From positions 1 to 6,267 of the forward strand of contig JAJXUF010000171.1 in the NCBI GenBank assembly GCA_021783175.1: a stretch of DNA of 6,267 bases. The letters are read 5' to 3'. This stretch comes from Pseudomonadota bacterium (GTDB taxonomy: Bacteria; Pseudomonadota; Gammaproteobacteria; Acidiferrobacterales; UBA6901). The position numbers were made by a program, and so were the translations under genes. The notes below the pieces were generated by a model, which was not told where the DNA came from, searched no databases, and was given only the letters and a program-made list of their open reading frames with translations. Shown here one piece after another: positions 1 to 6,267 of the stretch; the first letter of the stretch is position 1; every line of letters begins with the position of its first letter.

Positions 1-2231
1 CCCAAACTGAAAGATTGCTGCGCGAGGCGCGTATCGTCAGCAAGCTGCAGCATGCCAACATCGTGCCCTTGTATGACGCGGGCGAACATCAGGGCGATAC
101 CTATCTTGTCTGCTCCTATGTCGAGGGCGGTACGCTGGCGAAGATGCTCGAGGAGGGTGCGTTGTCTCCGGTAAAATCCGCAGAGATCGCCTGTTATCTG
201 CTGGACGCGCTCGAATACGCCCATGAGCAAGGTGTGATGCACCTCGATATCAAGCCCGCCAACATCATGATCGGCCAGCGCGGCCAGCCGATGCTGATGG
301 ATTTCGGCATCGCCGGACTGATTCAGGAGCAGGGCGAGGCGAACCGGGAGGTGGTCGGCACTCCGCAATACATGGCGCCGGAGAGCATCACCGGCGAAGG
401 GGCGAACGCCAGCTCGGACCTCTACTCGCTCGGCATCGTGCTGTACGAGATGGTCGCCGGGGTGGCCGCCTTCCAGGGCGAGAATGCGATGCAGATACTG
501 AACCGTGTCGCGCATGAGCCGGTGGCTGCACCTTCCGCCCATAATGCGGAACTGGACGGGAAGCTGGATGCCATCATTCTGAAATCCATCGGCAAGCGCA
601 AGGAAGACCGCTATCCGGATGCGGCCGCCATGCGCGCCGCGCTGAAGGAATATCTGGGCGGGATCGGTGAGTCCGCCGCCAACGACAGCCACAGCACACT
701 GGATTTCCTGTTGCGGCGCATGCGCAGCAAGAGCGATTTTCCCGCGCTGTCCAACATCATCACAGAGATCAACCAGATCGTGGCGTCGGAATCGGACAGC
801 GCGAACAAGCTGGCACGCGTGATCCTGCAGGACTTCGCACTGACCAACAAGCTGCTGCGGCTGGTCAACACGGTCTCGTACGGACAGTTCGGCGGCAACA
901 TCAGCACGATCTCCAAGGCCGTTGTGATCATGGGTTTCGAGACGGTGCGCAACATCGCGATGTCGCTGATCATGCTCGAATTCATGCAGAACAAGTCGCT
1001 GGCACACCAGCTCAAGGACGAGGTGATCGCCGCGTTCTTTGCCGGTGTGGTGGCGACGCAGCTGGCCGTGGGCCGCAACATCCGCGATGCCGAGGAACTG
1101 ATGATCTGCGCGATGTTCCAGAATCTCGGCCGCATGCTGGTGACCTACTATTTCTTTGAGGAAAGCCGGGAGATTGCAAAGTTCATCGAGCAGGGGCTGA
1201 CTGAAGAGCAGGCTGCGATCAAGGTGCTGGGGCTGACCTTTAACGAGATCGGCATAGGCGTGGCCAGGAACTGGAGTTTTCCAAAGCGCCTGCTGGACGG
1301 CATGGAGAAGCTGCCGCAGGGCGAACCGGTGAAGAAACCCAGGGTCGAGGCGGAGCACATGAGAGCCACGGTGAACATGGCGAACGAACTGTGCGTGATC
1401 GCGGCAGCCACTGCCACCCAGGAGAAATCGCAGGCCTTGAACCGGTTGCGTTTGCGCTACCAGGATGCCATCGACATTTCCGAGCGCAAATTGAACGACG
1501 CGCTGGAGAGCGGGTTGAAGGAACTGTCGCGCCGGGCGATGACGCTGGAGATCAATACCGCGCGCAGCCCGCTGGTGAAGAAGGTGCGTCAATGGAGCGG
1601 GCTTCCGGTCGAGCAGTCGGCAACCGCAAACACTGAGCAGGCTGAAGGGATGAGCAGCGTGCACGGTATCGAGTCGGCGCTGAATGACGATACGCGGCAA
1701 GATGCATCGGCCAGGCCGGATTCGGAGACTGTCATGGGCGCCGGCATCCAGGATGTGACCAATTCGCTGGTGGAGGATTTCAACCTTAACGACGTGTTGC
1801 TGATGGTGCTGGAGGTCATTTACCGCGGTCTGGGATTCAAGCGCGCGATCATCTGTATCCGTGATAACAAGCTCAATGCCATGGTGGCACGGATGGGGCT
1901 CGGAGAAGGGGTGGGCGAAGTCATTCCACGTTTCCGGTTCAGCCTGACATTCGAATCGGACGTGTTTCACCTCGCGATCGAGAAGGGGGTGGATATTGTC
2001 ATCGAGGATCTTCGGGCTGACAGCATTGCGGACAAGATTCCGGCCTGGTATCGGGAGTTGGTCGATGCGCAGAGCTTTATCCTGTTGCCTGTCGTCATCA
2101 ACAAGAAAACTATAGGCCTGTTTTATGCGGACATGCAGCAAGCCAATAGCCTGAAGCTCACCGAGCGCCAGTTGTCATTGCTGCGCACCCTGCGCAATCA
2201 GGCGGTGCTGGCGATCAAACAAAAAATGTAA
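1..2231 (+). CDS. Ser/Thr protein kinase - HDOD - GAF signalling protein (5' end missing)
   Basis: The frame is open to the left edge (first full codon at 3). The TTG at 15 is internal, because QTER before it continues the kinase helix, so the N-lobe glycine loop and ATP-binding lysine lie outside the window. Counting TTG at 15 as residue 1: the kinase domain runs to about 215, with the alpha-C glutamate E4, catalytic loop HLDIKPAN at 76-83 (catalytic D78), DFG at 96-98, GTPQYMAPE at 115-123 and helix-F D135. An HDOD domain spans about 233-430; where HD enzymes have an HD pair it reads QNLGR (369-373), so metal-dependent hydrolysis is unlikely. A mostly helical linker (about 430-575) leads to a GAF domain at about 577-738. 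The expected role is cytoplasmic: phosphorylating Ser/Thr of unknown partners under GAF control. HLD replaces HRD. Family assignment is firm; ligand, substrate and pathway are unknown. Confidence 0.9.
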   Translation, partial: QTERLLREARIVSKLQHANIVPLYDAGEHQGDTYLVCSYVEGGTLAKMLEEGALSPVKSAEIACYLLDALEYAHEQGVMHLDIKPANIMIGQRGQPMLMDFGIAGLIQEQGEANREVVGTPQYMAPESITGEGANASSDLYSLGIVLYEMVAGVAAFQGENAMQILNRVAHEPVAAPSAHNAELDGKLDAIILKSIGKRKEDRYPDAAAMRAALKEYLGGIGESAANDSHSTLDFLLRRMRSKSDFPALSNIITEINQIVASESDSANKLARVILQDFALTNKLLRLVNTVSYGQFGGNISTISKAVVIMGFETVRNIAMSLIMLEFMQNKSLAHQLKDEVIAAFFAGVVATQLAVGRNIRDAEELMICAMFQNLGRMLVTYYFFEESREIAKFIEQGLTEEQAAIKVLGLTFNEIGIGVARNWSFPKRLLDGMEKLPQGEPVKKPRVEAEHMRATVNMANELCVIAAATATQEKSQALNRLRLRYQDAIDISERKLNDALESGLKELSRRAMTLEINTARSPLVKKVRQWSGLPVEQSATANTEQAEGMSSVHGIESALNDDTRQDASARPDSETVMGAGIQDVTNSLVEDFNLNDVLLMVLEVIYRGLGFKRAIICIRDNKLNAMVARMGLGEGVGEVIPRFRFSLTFESDVFHLAIEKGVDIVIEDLRADSIADKIPAWYRELVDAQSFILLPVVINKKTIGLFYADMQQANSLKLTERQLSLLRTLRNQAVLAIKQKM

Positions 2232-2259
2232 TGACCGGCGCCCATGCCTGTGCGGTAGG

Positions 2260-2305
2260 CCTGCAGGCAGTTCGGCAGCGGTGTCGCGGCCTGTTTGCCT
2301 GCAGG
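2260..2305. repeat. 10-bp perfect inverted repeat, two CCTGCAGG palindromes
   Basis: Left arm CCTGCAGGCA at 2260-2269 pairs exactly with TGCCTGCAGG at 2296-2305 across a 26-nt loop. Each arm contains the self-complementary octamer CCTGCAGG, so the element is also a direct repeat with a 38-bp period. A further TGCCTG at 2245-2250 can pair with CAGGCA at 2264-2269, giving an alternative smaller hairpin. There is no T-run after the right arm. It may end the kinase transcript or serve as a protein-binding site for the downstream promoter; the sequence does not decide between these. Confidence 0.55.
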
Positions 2306-2311
2306 TATAAT
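2306..2311 (+). promoter_or_regulatory. Probable -10 box of the djlA promoter
   Basis: A perfect TATAAT lies 51 bp before the djlA start. No good -35 hexamer is found 16-18 bp upstream (the region reads GTCGCG), and there is no TGn extended -10. The promoter may therefore be weak or activator-dependent. It directly follows the right arm of the inverted repeat at 2260-2305. Confidence 0.5.
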
Positions 2312-2353
2312 GCGCCCCTTTGTTTGCGGCCGAATTCCGCATAATTTTTGTCT

Positions 2354-2357
2354 GGAG
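2354..2357 (+). promoter_or_regulatory. Shine-Dalgarno site that decides the djlA start
   Basis: GGAG is followed by 5 nt (TTGTC) and then TTG at 2363. Another in-frame TTG at 2348 lies upstream of this site and has no purine-rich site of its own, so 2363 is the better start. Confidence 0.6.
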
Positions 2358-2362
2358 TTGTC

Positions 2363-3136
2363 TTGTTCAAGTTGATCGGTGTCATCGCGGGTTCTATCCT
2401 TTACGGGTTTTGGGGCGCTTTGTTCGGCTTCTTCATCGGGTCATTCATCGATCGCGTGCGTGCCTATGGTTCCGGCGGCATGAACCCGTTGCAGAATGCG
2501 CTGCGCCAGGCGGTGTTCCTGGACACGGTGTTCATCTCGATGGGGAAGCTGGCGAAGGCCGACGGGCATGTGTCCCAGGATGAGATCGACCATGTCGAAC
2601 AGTTCATGCAAAAACTGGGCATGACCGCGGAGCATCGTTTGCGGGCGATTGCCTTGTTCAAGCAGGGGGCCGATCCTGCGTTCGATATCGCGCCGACCTA
2701 TGCCAGATTCATGAGCGTGTGCGGGCATACAAAGAACCTGAAAGACGTGCTGCTGGTGTATCTCATTGTGATGGCCCTGGCGGACGGTCATGTCCATCCG
2801 GCGGAAGAGGCGCTGCTGATCGACATCGCTGGACGTCTGGGTTACGGACGCGACACTTTCAGGCAGATGATGGACATGGTCCTGAACCAGGGCCATTTCG
2901 CCGGCGGGCAGGCTACTACCGCCGTCGCGCTGGACGATGCCTACAAGGCTCTGGGAGTGAGTAAAGAGAGCACCGACGCCGAGATCAAACGCGCTTATCG
3001 CAAGCTGATGAGCCAGTATCACCCGGACAAGTTGATGGGGCAGGGCCTGCCGGAGGACATGATCGCGATGGCAACCGAGCAGGCAAAGGAAATCCAGGTC
3101 GCCTACGACATGGTCAGGAAAAGCAGGAATATGTGA
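2363..3136 (+). CDS. djlA: DjlA: membrane-anchored DnaJ-type co-chaperone
   Basis: The 257-residue product has the layout of E. coli DjlA (about 271 residues). It has one N-terminal membrane segment (about residues 4-27) with small-residue spacing (FWGALFGFFIG) like the DjlA transmembrane dimerisation segment, then a TerB-like helical domain (about 40-175) with two repeated ADGH motifs, a short GG-containing linker, and a C-terminal J domain (about 190-255). The J domain has YHPDK with the HPD triad at 220-222, AYRKLMSQ before it and KEIQVAYDMV after it, close to the E. coli protein. In the known family the J domain faces the cytoplasm and stimulates DnaK ATPase; DjlA has been linked to envelope stress and capsule signalling in E. 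coli. The TTG start at 2363 is chosen for its GGAG site and match to the family N-terminus; TTG at 2348 would add five residues. The gene appears to be transcribed alone. Confidence 0.95.
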   Translation: MFKLIGVIAGSILYGFWGALFGFFIGSFIDRVRAYGSGGMNPLQNALRQAVFLDTVFISMGKLAKADGHVSQDEIDHVEQFMQKLGMTAEHRLRAIALFKQGADPAFDIAPTYARFMSVCGHTKNLKDVLLVYLIVMALADGHVHPAEEALLIDIAGRLGYGRDTFRQMMDMVLNQGHFAGGQATTAVALDDAYKALGVSKESTDAEIKRAYRKLMSQYHPDKLMGQGLPEDMIAMATEQAKEIQVAYDMVRKSRNM

Positions 3137-3151
3137 GCGGTCGGGAATACG

Positions 3152-3187
3152 GGGAGCATGGCAACTTCTGCAAATTGCCATGCTCCC
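3152..3187. terminator. Hairpin between convergent genes, possible bidirectional terminator
   Basis: GGGAGCATGGCAA at 3152-3164 is the exact reverse complement of TTGCCATGCTCCC at 3175-3187, giving a 13-bp stem with a 10-nt loop. It lies 15 bp after the djlA stop and 9 bp after the stop of the convergent lipoprotein gene, where a shared terminator is expected. Neither side has a T-run: GGCCGGGG follows on the plus strand and GTATTC on the minus strand. Classic intrinsic termination is therefore not assured; it may instead be a 3'-end stabilising stem or assist Rho. Confidence 0.65.
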
Positions 3188-3196
3188 GGCCGGGGT

Positions 3197-3997
3197 TTAT
3201 CTTCGGGCAAACGAATATGTCTCGTTTTGCGATGCGATGTCTACCTGCAGATTCCCGAATTTGTTTATCTTGATCTGCGCGGGTTGCGGAGTCCTGTCCG
3301 CCATCATGTAGATGCCGGCGCCCGTTTCGGGATTGAAAAGCATTTTAATATCGTCCAGCTGACCTTTTTCCTTGCCCTTGGGGACGCTGTTGAAGAATGC
3401 AACCATATGGACGCCTGATTTGTACATCTTCAAATCATAGTTTTCGTTGTACCAGATCCCGGACATCGGGCTGGAAGACGTCTCTTTGTAGTCGGAAGCC
3501 CTCTTTTCCCACAAGGGAGTGACATGGTTGACGTTTTTCAGATAAAAACCGCTCTGCTCATAGCGATCGTAGTTCACGGGGATCATGGTGGTCGTCGTCC
3601 CGTAGCTGTTTGTAGTGCCGTAGAAAGGCGTGCCCCCGTTGTAGCCGCTGATGTATGACGTATCCGAGGTGGGGGTGCTCATGGGCACGAAGGATGTCCG
3701 CGTCCCCTTGAATTGCGAGGTAGTCACAAACACATCCGTGCCGATCGATTTTGCAAACTCAAGGGATGCTCTTGGATCCTCGTATGAGCCGGTAAATCCC
3801 GATTTACCGATGATCAAAAAGTCGCTGAACAGCAGGTCGTAAATATTGTGGATATCGACGTTGCGGTATTCAAAGACCATGACATTGGTCGTCGCCGGAA
3901 ATTTCGTCGGTGAGGACTGCTGAAAGGTCTGCTGGTGTTCAAGTCCCGCGCATCCTGCCAACAAAGCCAATACCAGCAATAAGATCAGTTTCTTCAT
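3197..3997 (-). CDS. Uncharacterised lipoprotein
   Basis: The 266-residue product starts with a short lipoprotein signal: MKK, a Leu-rich core, then lipobox LLAGC with C16 as the lipidated residue. Alanine at +2 rather than aspartate predicts sorting to the outer membrane. An alpha/beta-looking region (about 36-107) follows, then a Ser/Thr/Gly/Tyr-rich stretch (about 108-137, with YGTT-type repeats), then MIPVNYDRYEQSGFYLKN (138-155) and a C-terminal region to 266. The Gly/Thr-rich segment followed by IPxxxDRYxxxxxY resembles hypothetical lipoproteins I recall from various proteobacteria; I know no function for them. No catalytic motif is visible. The ATG at 3997 has a GGAGAA site 7 nt upstream. 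GC content looks lower than in the flanking plus-strand genes. It is convergent with djlA and divergent from the diguanylate cyclase gene. The gene call is firm; function is unknown. Confidence 0.88.
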   Translation of the reverse strand: MKKLILLLVLALLAGCAGLEHQQTFQQSSPTKFPATTNVMVFEYRNVDIHNIYDLLFSDFLIIGKSGFTGSYEDPRASLEFAKSIGTDVFVTTSQFKGTRTSFVPMSTPTSDTSYISGYNGGTPFYGTTNSYGTTTTMIPVNYDRYEQSGFYLKNVNHVTPLWEKRASDYKETSSSPMSGIWYNENYDLKMYKSGVHMVAFFNSVPKGKEKGQLDDIKMLFNPETGAGIYMMADRTPQPAQIKINKFGNLQVDIASQNETYSFARR

Positions 3998-4004
3998 TTT
4001 GTAC

Positions 4005-4010
4005 TTCTCC
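4005..4010 (-). promoter_or_regulatory. Shine-Dalgarno site of the lipoprotein gene
   Basis: On the minus strand AAAAGGAGAAGTACAAA precedes the ATG; GGAGAA is 7 nt from it. This strongly supports the start at 3997. Confidence 0.75.
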
Positions 4011-4263
4011 TTTTGGTTGTATGTAGCGTCTTGTATGAACTCAATCGGACATCAACGTAACTTGGAGTCCATACAGTACGCAAAAATCCTGATTTGGTGC
4101 AAAAAACTTTTGACCTTCATGGTTGAGTGCTTTTTCGGTAGCCGTTGCACTGTCCGGGCTGCGCTTTCCGGAATCAATGTGGAGTTGGCTGCAACACTTC
4201 ACAACCGGATGCCGGATTGTATTGTGCGATGAAGTTGTCACGGATAACGCGGGTATTCGGGAA
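4011..4263. other. Divergent intergenic region, no convincing gene
   Basis: This is the lipoprotein-proximal part of the 393-bp gap. Open frames of 66-77 codons exist on both strands but lack good ribosome sites, recognisable motifs or coding-like composition. A promoter for the lipoprotein gene must lie here or nearby; the best minus-strand pair I see is TTGCAC (4097-4102), 18 bp, TACTGT (4073-4078), which is weak. A local direct repeat, CCGGATGCCGGAT, lies near 4204-4216. Confidence 0.4.
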
Positions 4264-4292
4264 TTGACTTGTGCAATTTAACCGCATATAAG
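4264..4292 (+). promoter_or_regulatory. Sigma-70 promoter of the diguanylate cyclase gene
   Basis: TTGACT at 4264-4269 and TATAAG at 4287-4292 are separated by the optimal 17 bp, each matching five of six consensus bases. The predicted start near 4299 gives a leader of about 90 nt before the ATG at 4391. The -10 box overlaps the left arm of the inverted repeat at 4282-4345. Confidence 0.7.
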
Positions 4293-4345
4293 TTTGCCAA
4301 ACAAGAGAAGAAGCGCTGATCGAGTCGGCGTTTTACTATATGCGG
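4282..4345. repeat. 9-bp inverted repeat across promoter and leader
   Basis: CCGCATATA at 4282-4290 is the exact reverse complement of TATATGCGG at 4337-4345, with arm centres 55 bp apart. The left arm covers part of the -10 box and the right arm lies in the transcribed leader. It could be a pair of operator half-sites allowing repression by looping. The left arm is upstream of the predicted RNA start, so an RNA hairpin from this promoter is not expected. The site is an inference from sequence symmetry alone. Confidence 0.4.
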
Positions 4346-4390
4346 GAACGGGGTGAAGTATGGGATTTGCTCCTTGATTCGTGAGAAGAA

Positions 4391-6151
4391 ATGCCATACG
4401 CCATTAAATCTCTAGGTCTGGTTATCGCTTACCTTGCTGCCGCCAAAGTCGGCCTGGTGTTTGGCACCGTCAGCAGCAGCGCCATGATTTTCTGGCCGCC
4501 GGGAGGCGTTGCTCTTGCTGCCCTGTTGTTGGGCGGCGTCCGGTTTCTTCTGCCTGTGTTTGTGGCAGCCTATCTGACTGCAGAAATGGTTGGTGCGCCC
4601 GCGATCTTCGCGCTGGGATTTTCACTGGGCAGCGTGCTGGAGGCATTCGCCGGGTTCTTTCTGCTCCAGCATTTCGGCAATGTCGATCTTTCGCTCAATC
4701 GCCTGCGCGATATGGCGCTGCTGATCCTGCTGGGCGGCCTGGTACCTTCAGTCGTCACTTCCATCCTTGTTCCTGTGGCCCTGCTGGAATCAAGCATGAT
4801 CACTTCGGATATGCTGCCCGACGTCATGTGGCAATGGTGGCGTGCCGACGTGCTTGGAATCGCATTCTTCACTCCCATCGTCCTGGTGTTTGCAATCAGG
4901 AAATCGAAATTCTTCAAGGCCCGCAGAGCGTGGGAAATGGCAGCTCTGTGGGCCGCAGCATTTGTGGTCGGACAGAGCGTCTTTCTCGGTTGGCGCCTGC
5001 CGGGCGTCCCGCCCGATCAGCAGCTCGGCCTTACCTGGGTCTTTCCGCTGCTGATCTGGGCGGGGCTGCGCGCGGGAAGAAGAAATACTGCGCTGATCCA
5101 GTTGCTGTTCCTGTCCCAGGTGCTGGCAGGGGCCTATCTGCAGACCGGCTATTTCTCCGATGATTTTGTCCGCTATGGGCTGGCCAATTTCTGGATGTTC
5201 GCGATGATGCTGGCTGTTGCGGGTATGGCGCTGGCGATCCTTTCCACGCTGCAGCGCAGGGCCATGCACCAGATCGCATTAAACGCCAAGGTGTCTGAAG
5301 TCAGCAATGAAGGCGTTGTCATCGTGGATGCAGACGGACGCATCGTTGACGTCAATCCCGCGTTTACCGAGCTGACCGGATATGGCCACGATGAAGTGCT
5401 TGGCCAGAACCCGAGCCTCCTGAAATCGGGCAAACACGATTCCGAGTTCTTTGCGGACATGTGGAAAGCATTGATCGCGACCGGGCACTGGGAGGGAGAG
5501 TTATGGAACCGGCGCAAGGACGGCGTAGCCTATCTGGAAAAGCTGGCCATCTATACCCTGAAAGATGAGCACGGCAAGGTTGCCAACCATATCGGCATTT
5601 TTTCCGACATCACGCAGAGCCGGGCGGAGCAGGAAACCGTGGCTCATCATGCGCAGCACGATTTTCTGACCAACCTGCCCAATCGGATGCTGTTTCGCGA
5701 TCGCTTCAAGCAGCAACTGGCAAGTGCAAAACGGAACGAGAAGAAATTTGCCGTCATCTATATCGACCTCGACAAGTTCAAGCCTGTGAACGACAAATTG
5801 GGCCACCAGATCGGGGATCAGTTGCTGGTGGCCGTTGCGGCAAGATTGAAATCGCAGGTGCGGGAGGTTGATACGGTGTCCAGGTTCGGCGGAGACGAGT
5901 TTGCGATCCTGCTTTCCGAAGTCATGACCCGCAACGACGTAACGAATCTGGCGGGCAAGATACTGGTCGCCTTGAATCAGCCGTTTATCCTCGAAGGCAA
6001 TACGGTCAATATCTCCGGCAGCCTGGGCATCGCGATGTATCCGGACGACGGCAGCGAGATGGAAACGATCATGAGCAAGGCCGATGCCGCGATGTACCGG
6101 GCAAAGCGCAACGGCTCAAATACCTACTGCTGGTGCGGAGAATATGCCTGA
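4391..6151 (+). CDS. Membrane diguanylate cyclase, MASE1-PAS-GGDEF
   Basis: The 586-residue protein should make c-di-GMP from two GTP at the inner membrane. An N-terminal MASE1 sensor (about 5-288) has eight or more hydrophobic segments with family-like FWPPGGVALAALLLGG (34-49) and WWRADVLGIAFFTP (149-162). A PAS domain follows (about 300-412; NEGVVIVDADGRIVDVNPAF, then SGKHD and GELWNRRKDG). The GGDEF domain (about 420-580) opens with HDFLTNLPNR at 423-432, has the active site GGDEF at 500-504, and an RxxD inhibitory site at R491-D494 five residues earlier, so both catalysis and product feedback look intact. No EAL domain follows, so phosphodiesterase activity is not expected. The ligands of MASE1 and PAS are unknown. 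The start is the first ATG after an in-frame TGA at 4382; its ribosome site (GAGAAG, 4383-4388) is close and poor, suggesting modest translation. It appears monocistronic. Confidence 0.93.
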   Translation: MPYAIKSLGLVIAYLAAAKVGLVFGTVSSSAMIFWPPGGVALAALLLGGVRFLLPVFVAAYLTAEMVGAPAIFALGFSLGSVLEAFAGFFLLQHFGNVDLSLNRLRDMALLILLGGLVPSVVTSILVPVALLESSMITSDMLPDVMWQWWRADVLGIAFFTPIVLVFAIRKSKFFKARRAWEMAALWAAAFVVGQSVFLGWRLPGVPPDQQLGLTWVFPLLIWAGLRAGRRNTALIQLLFLSQVLAGAYLQTGYFSDDFVRYGLANFWMFAMMLAVAGMALAILSTLQRRAMHQIALNAKVSEVSNEGVVIVDADGRIVDVNPAFTELTGYGHDEVLGQNPSLLKSGKHDSEFFADMWKALIATGHWEGELWNRRKDGVAYLEKLAIYTLKDEHGKVANHIGIFSDITQSRAEQETVAHHAQHDFLTNLPNRMLFRDRFKQQLASAKRNEKKFAVIYIDLDKFKPVNDKLGHQIGDQLLVAVAARLKSQVREVDTVSRFGGDEFAILLSEVMTRNDVTNLAGKILVALNQPFILEGNTVNISGSLGIAMYPDDGSEMETIMSKADAAMYRAKRNGSNTYCWCGEYA

Positions 6152-6189
6152 GTAGCCCCGTGTTCATTGCATCTACTTCCCGCAGCTGT

Positions 6190-6267
6190 TTAGCAAAATA
6201 TTTAATATATGTTATCCTGCTAATTGTTAGCTCCCTAACTATTATCCTGCTGACTATAGTGTTATTT
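6190..6267. promoter_or_regulatory. AT-rich control region for a gene beyond the right edge (probable)
   Basis: Composition shifts to AT-rich after the cyclase gene. The direct repeat TTATCCTGCT occurs at 6212-6221 and 6242-6251. Between the copies GCTAA-TTG-TTAGC (6219-6231) and GTTAG-CTCC-CTAAC (6226-6239) form overlapping dyads; the TTAG/CTAA half-sites recall operators of MarR/SlyA-type regulators. Candidate -10 boxes are TATTAT (6240-6245) and TATAGT (6255-6260), but neither has a clear -35 box. No terminator hairpin for the cyclase gene is evident in 6152-6189. Confidence 0.4.

Noticed and set aside
15..17. TTG as the true start of the kinase gene
   Set aside because: The frame is open upstream to the edge and the preceding residues fit the kinase helix; starting here would remove the whole ATP-binding N-lobe.
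611..1135. Open frame of 174 codons on the minus strand within the kinase-HDOD gene
   Set aside because: Serine-rich antisense shadow of a well-supported coding frame, with no domain or ribosome site.
2348..2350. TTG at 2348 as the djlA start
   Set aside because: It precedes the GGAG site and lacks one of its own; TTG at 2363 fits both the site and the family N-terminus.
2441..3181. Open frame of 246 codons on the minus strand opposite djlA
   Set aside because: It lies almost wholly antisense to a clear djlA, has no recognisable domain, is rich in His/Arg/Gln as expected of a reverse-strand shadow, and runs through the shared hairpin.
3999..4241. Small frames of 77 (plus) and 66 (minus) codons in the divergent intergenic region
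   Set aside because: They overlap each other, the plus frame overlaps the lipoprotein ribosome site, and neither has a convincing start signal or family-like sequence.
4299..4390. c-di-GMP riboswitch in the cyclase leader
   Set aside because: The leader is only about 90 nt and I cannot find the conserved GEMM core or its paired helices.

Overview
The window looks like an ordinary chromosomal stretch from a GC-rich Gram-negative proteobacterium. A betaproteobacterium is most likely, judged from a DjlA close in layout to the enterobacterial protein, a lipobox lipoprotein, and MASE1/PAS/GGDEF and kinase-HDOD proteins of the kind I associate with environmental betaproteobacteria. This placement is inference from gene content and not from a marker gene. 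No rRNA, tRNA, CRISPR array, insertion sequence or phage gene was found.

Layout: (1) 1-2231, plus strand: the 3' part of a large signalling gene, cut by the left window edge, encoding a Ser/Thr protein kinase domain, an HDOD domain and a C-terminal GAF domain. (2) 2232-2362: a short intergenic region with a perfect 10-bp inverted repeat whose right arm abuts a TATAAT box. (3) 2363-3136, plus: djlA, a membrane-anchored J-domain co-chaperone. (4) 3137-3196: a 13-bp perfect hairpin between convergent genes. (5) 3197-3997, minus: an uncharacterised lipoprotein. (6) 3998-4390: a 393-bp divergent intergenic region with a good sigma-70 promoter (TTGACT, 17 bp, TATAAG) and a 9-bp inverted repeat overlapping its -10 box. 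(7) 4391-6151, plus: a membrane diguanylate cyclase (MASE1-PAS-GGDEF) with intact catalytic and inhibitory motifs. (8) 6152-6267: an AT-rich tail with a 30-bp-spaced direct repeat and overlapping TTAG/CTAA dyads, probably the control region of a gene beyond the right edge.

The genes do not form one operon. Two are multi-domain signal transducers (protein phosphorylation/HDOD; c-di-GMP synthesis), one is a chaperone partner that works at the inner membrane, and one is probably an outer-membrane lipoprotein. I see no new multi-gene system here. The points most worth following are the kinase-HDOD-GAF protein with its non-RD catalytic loop, the uncharacterised lipoprotein, and the small symmetric elements placed at promoters.
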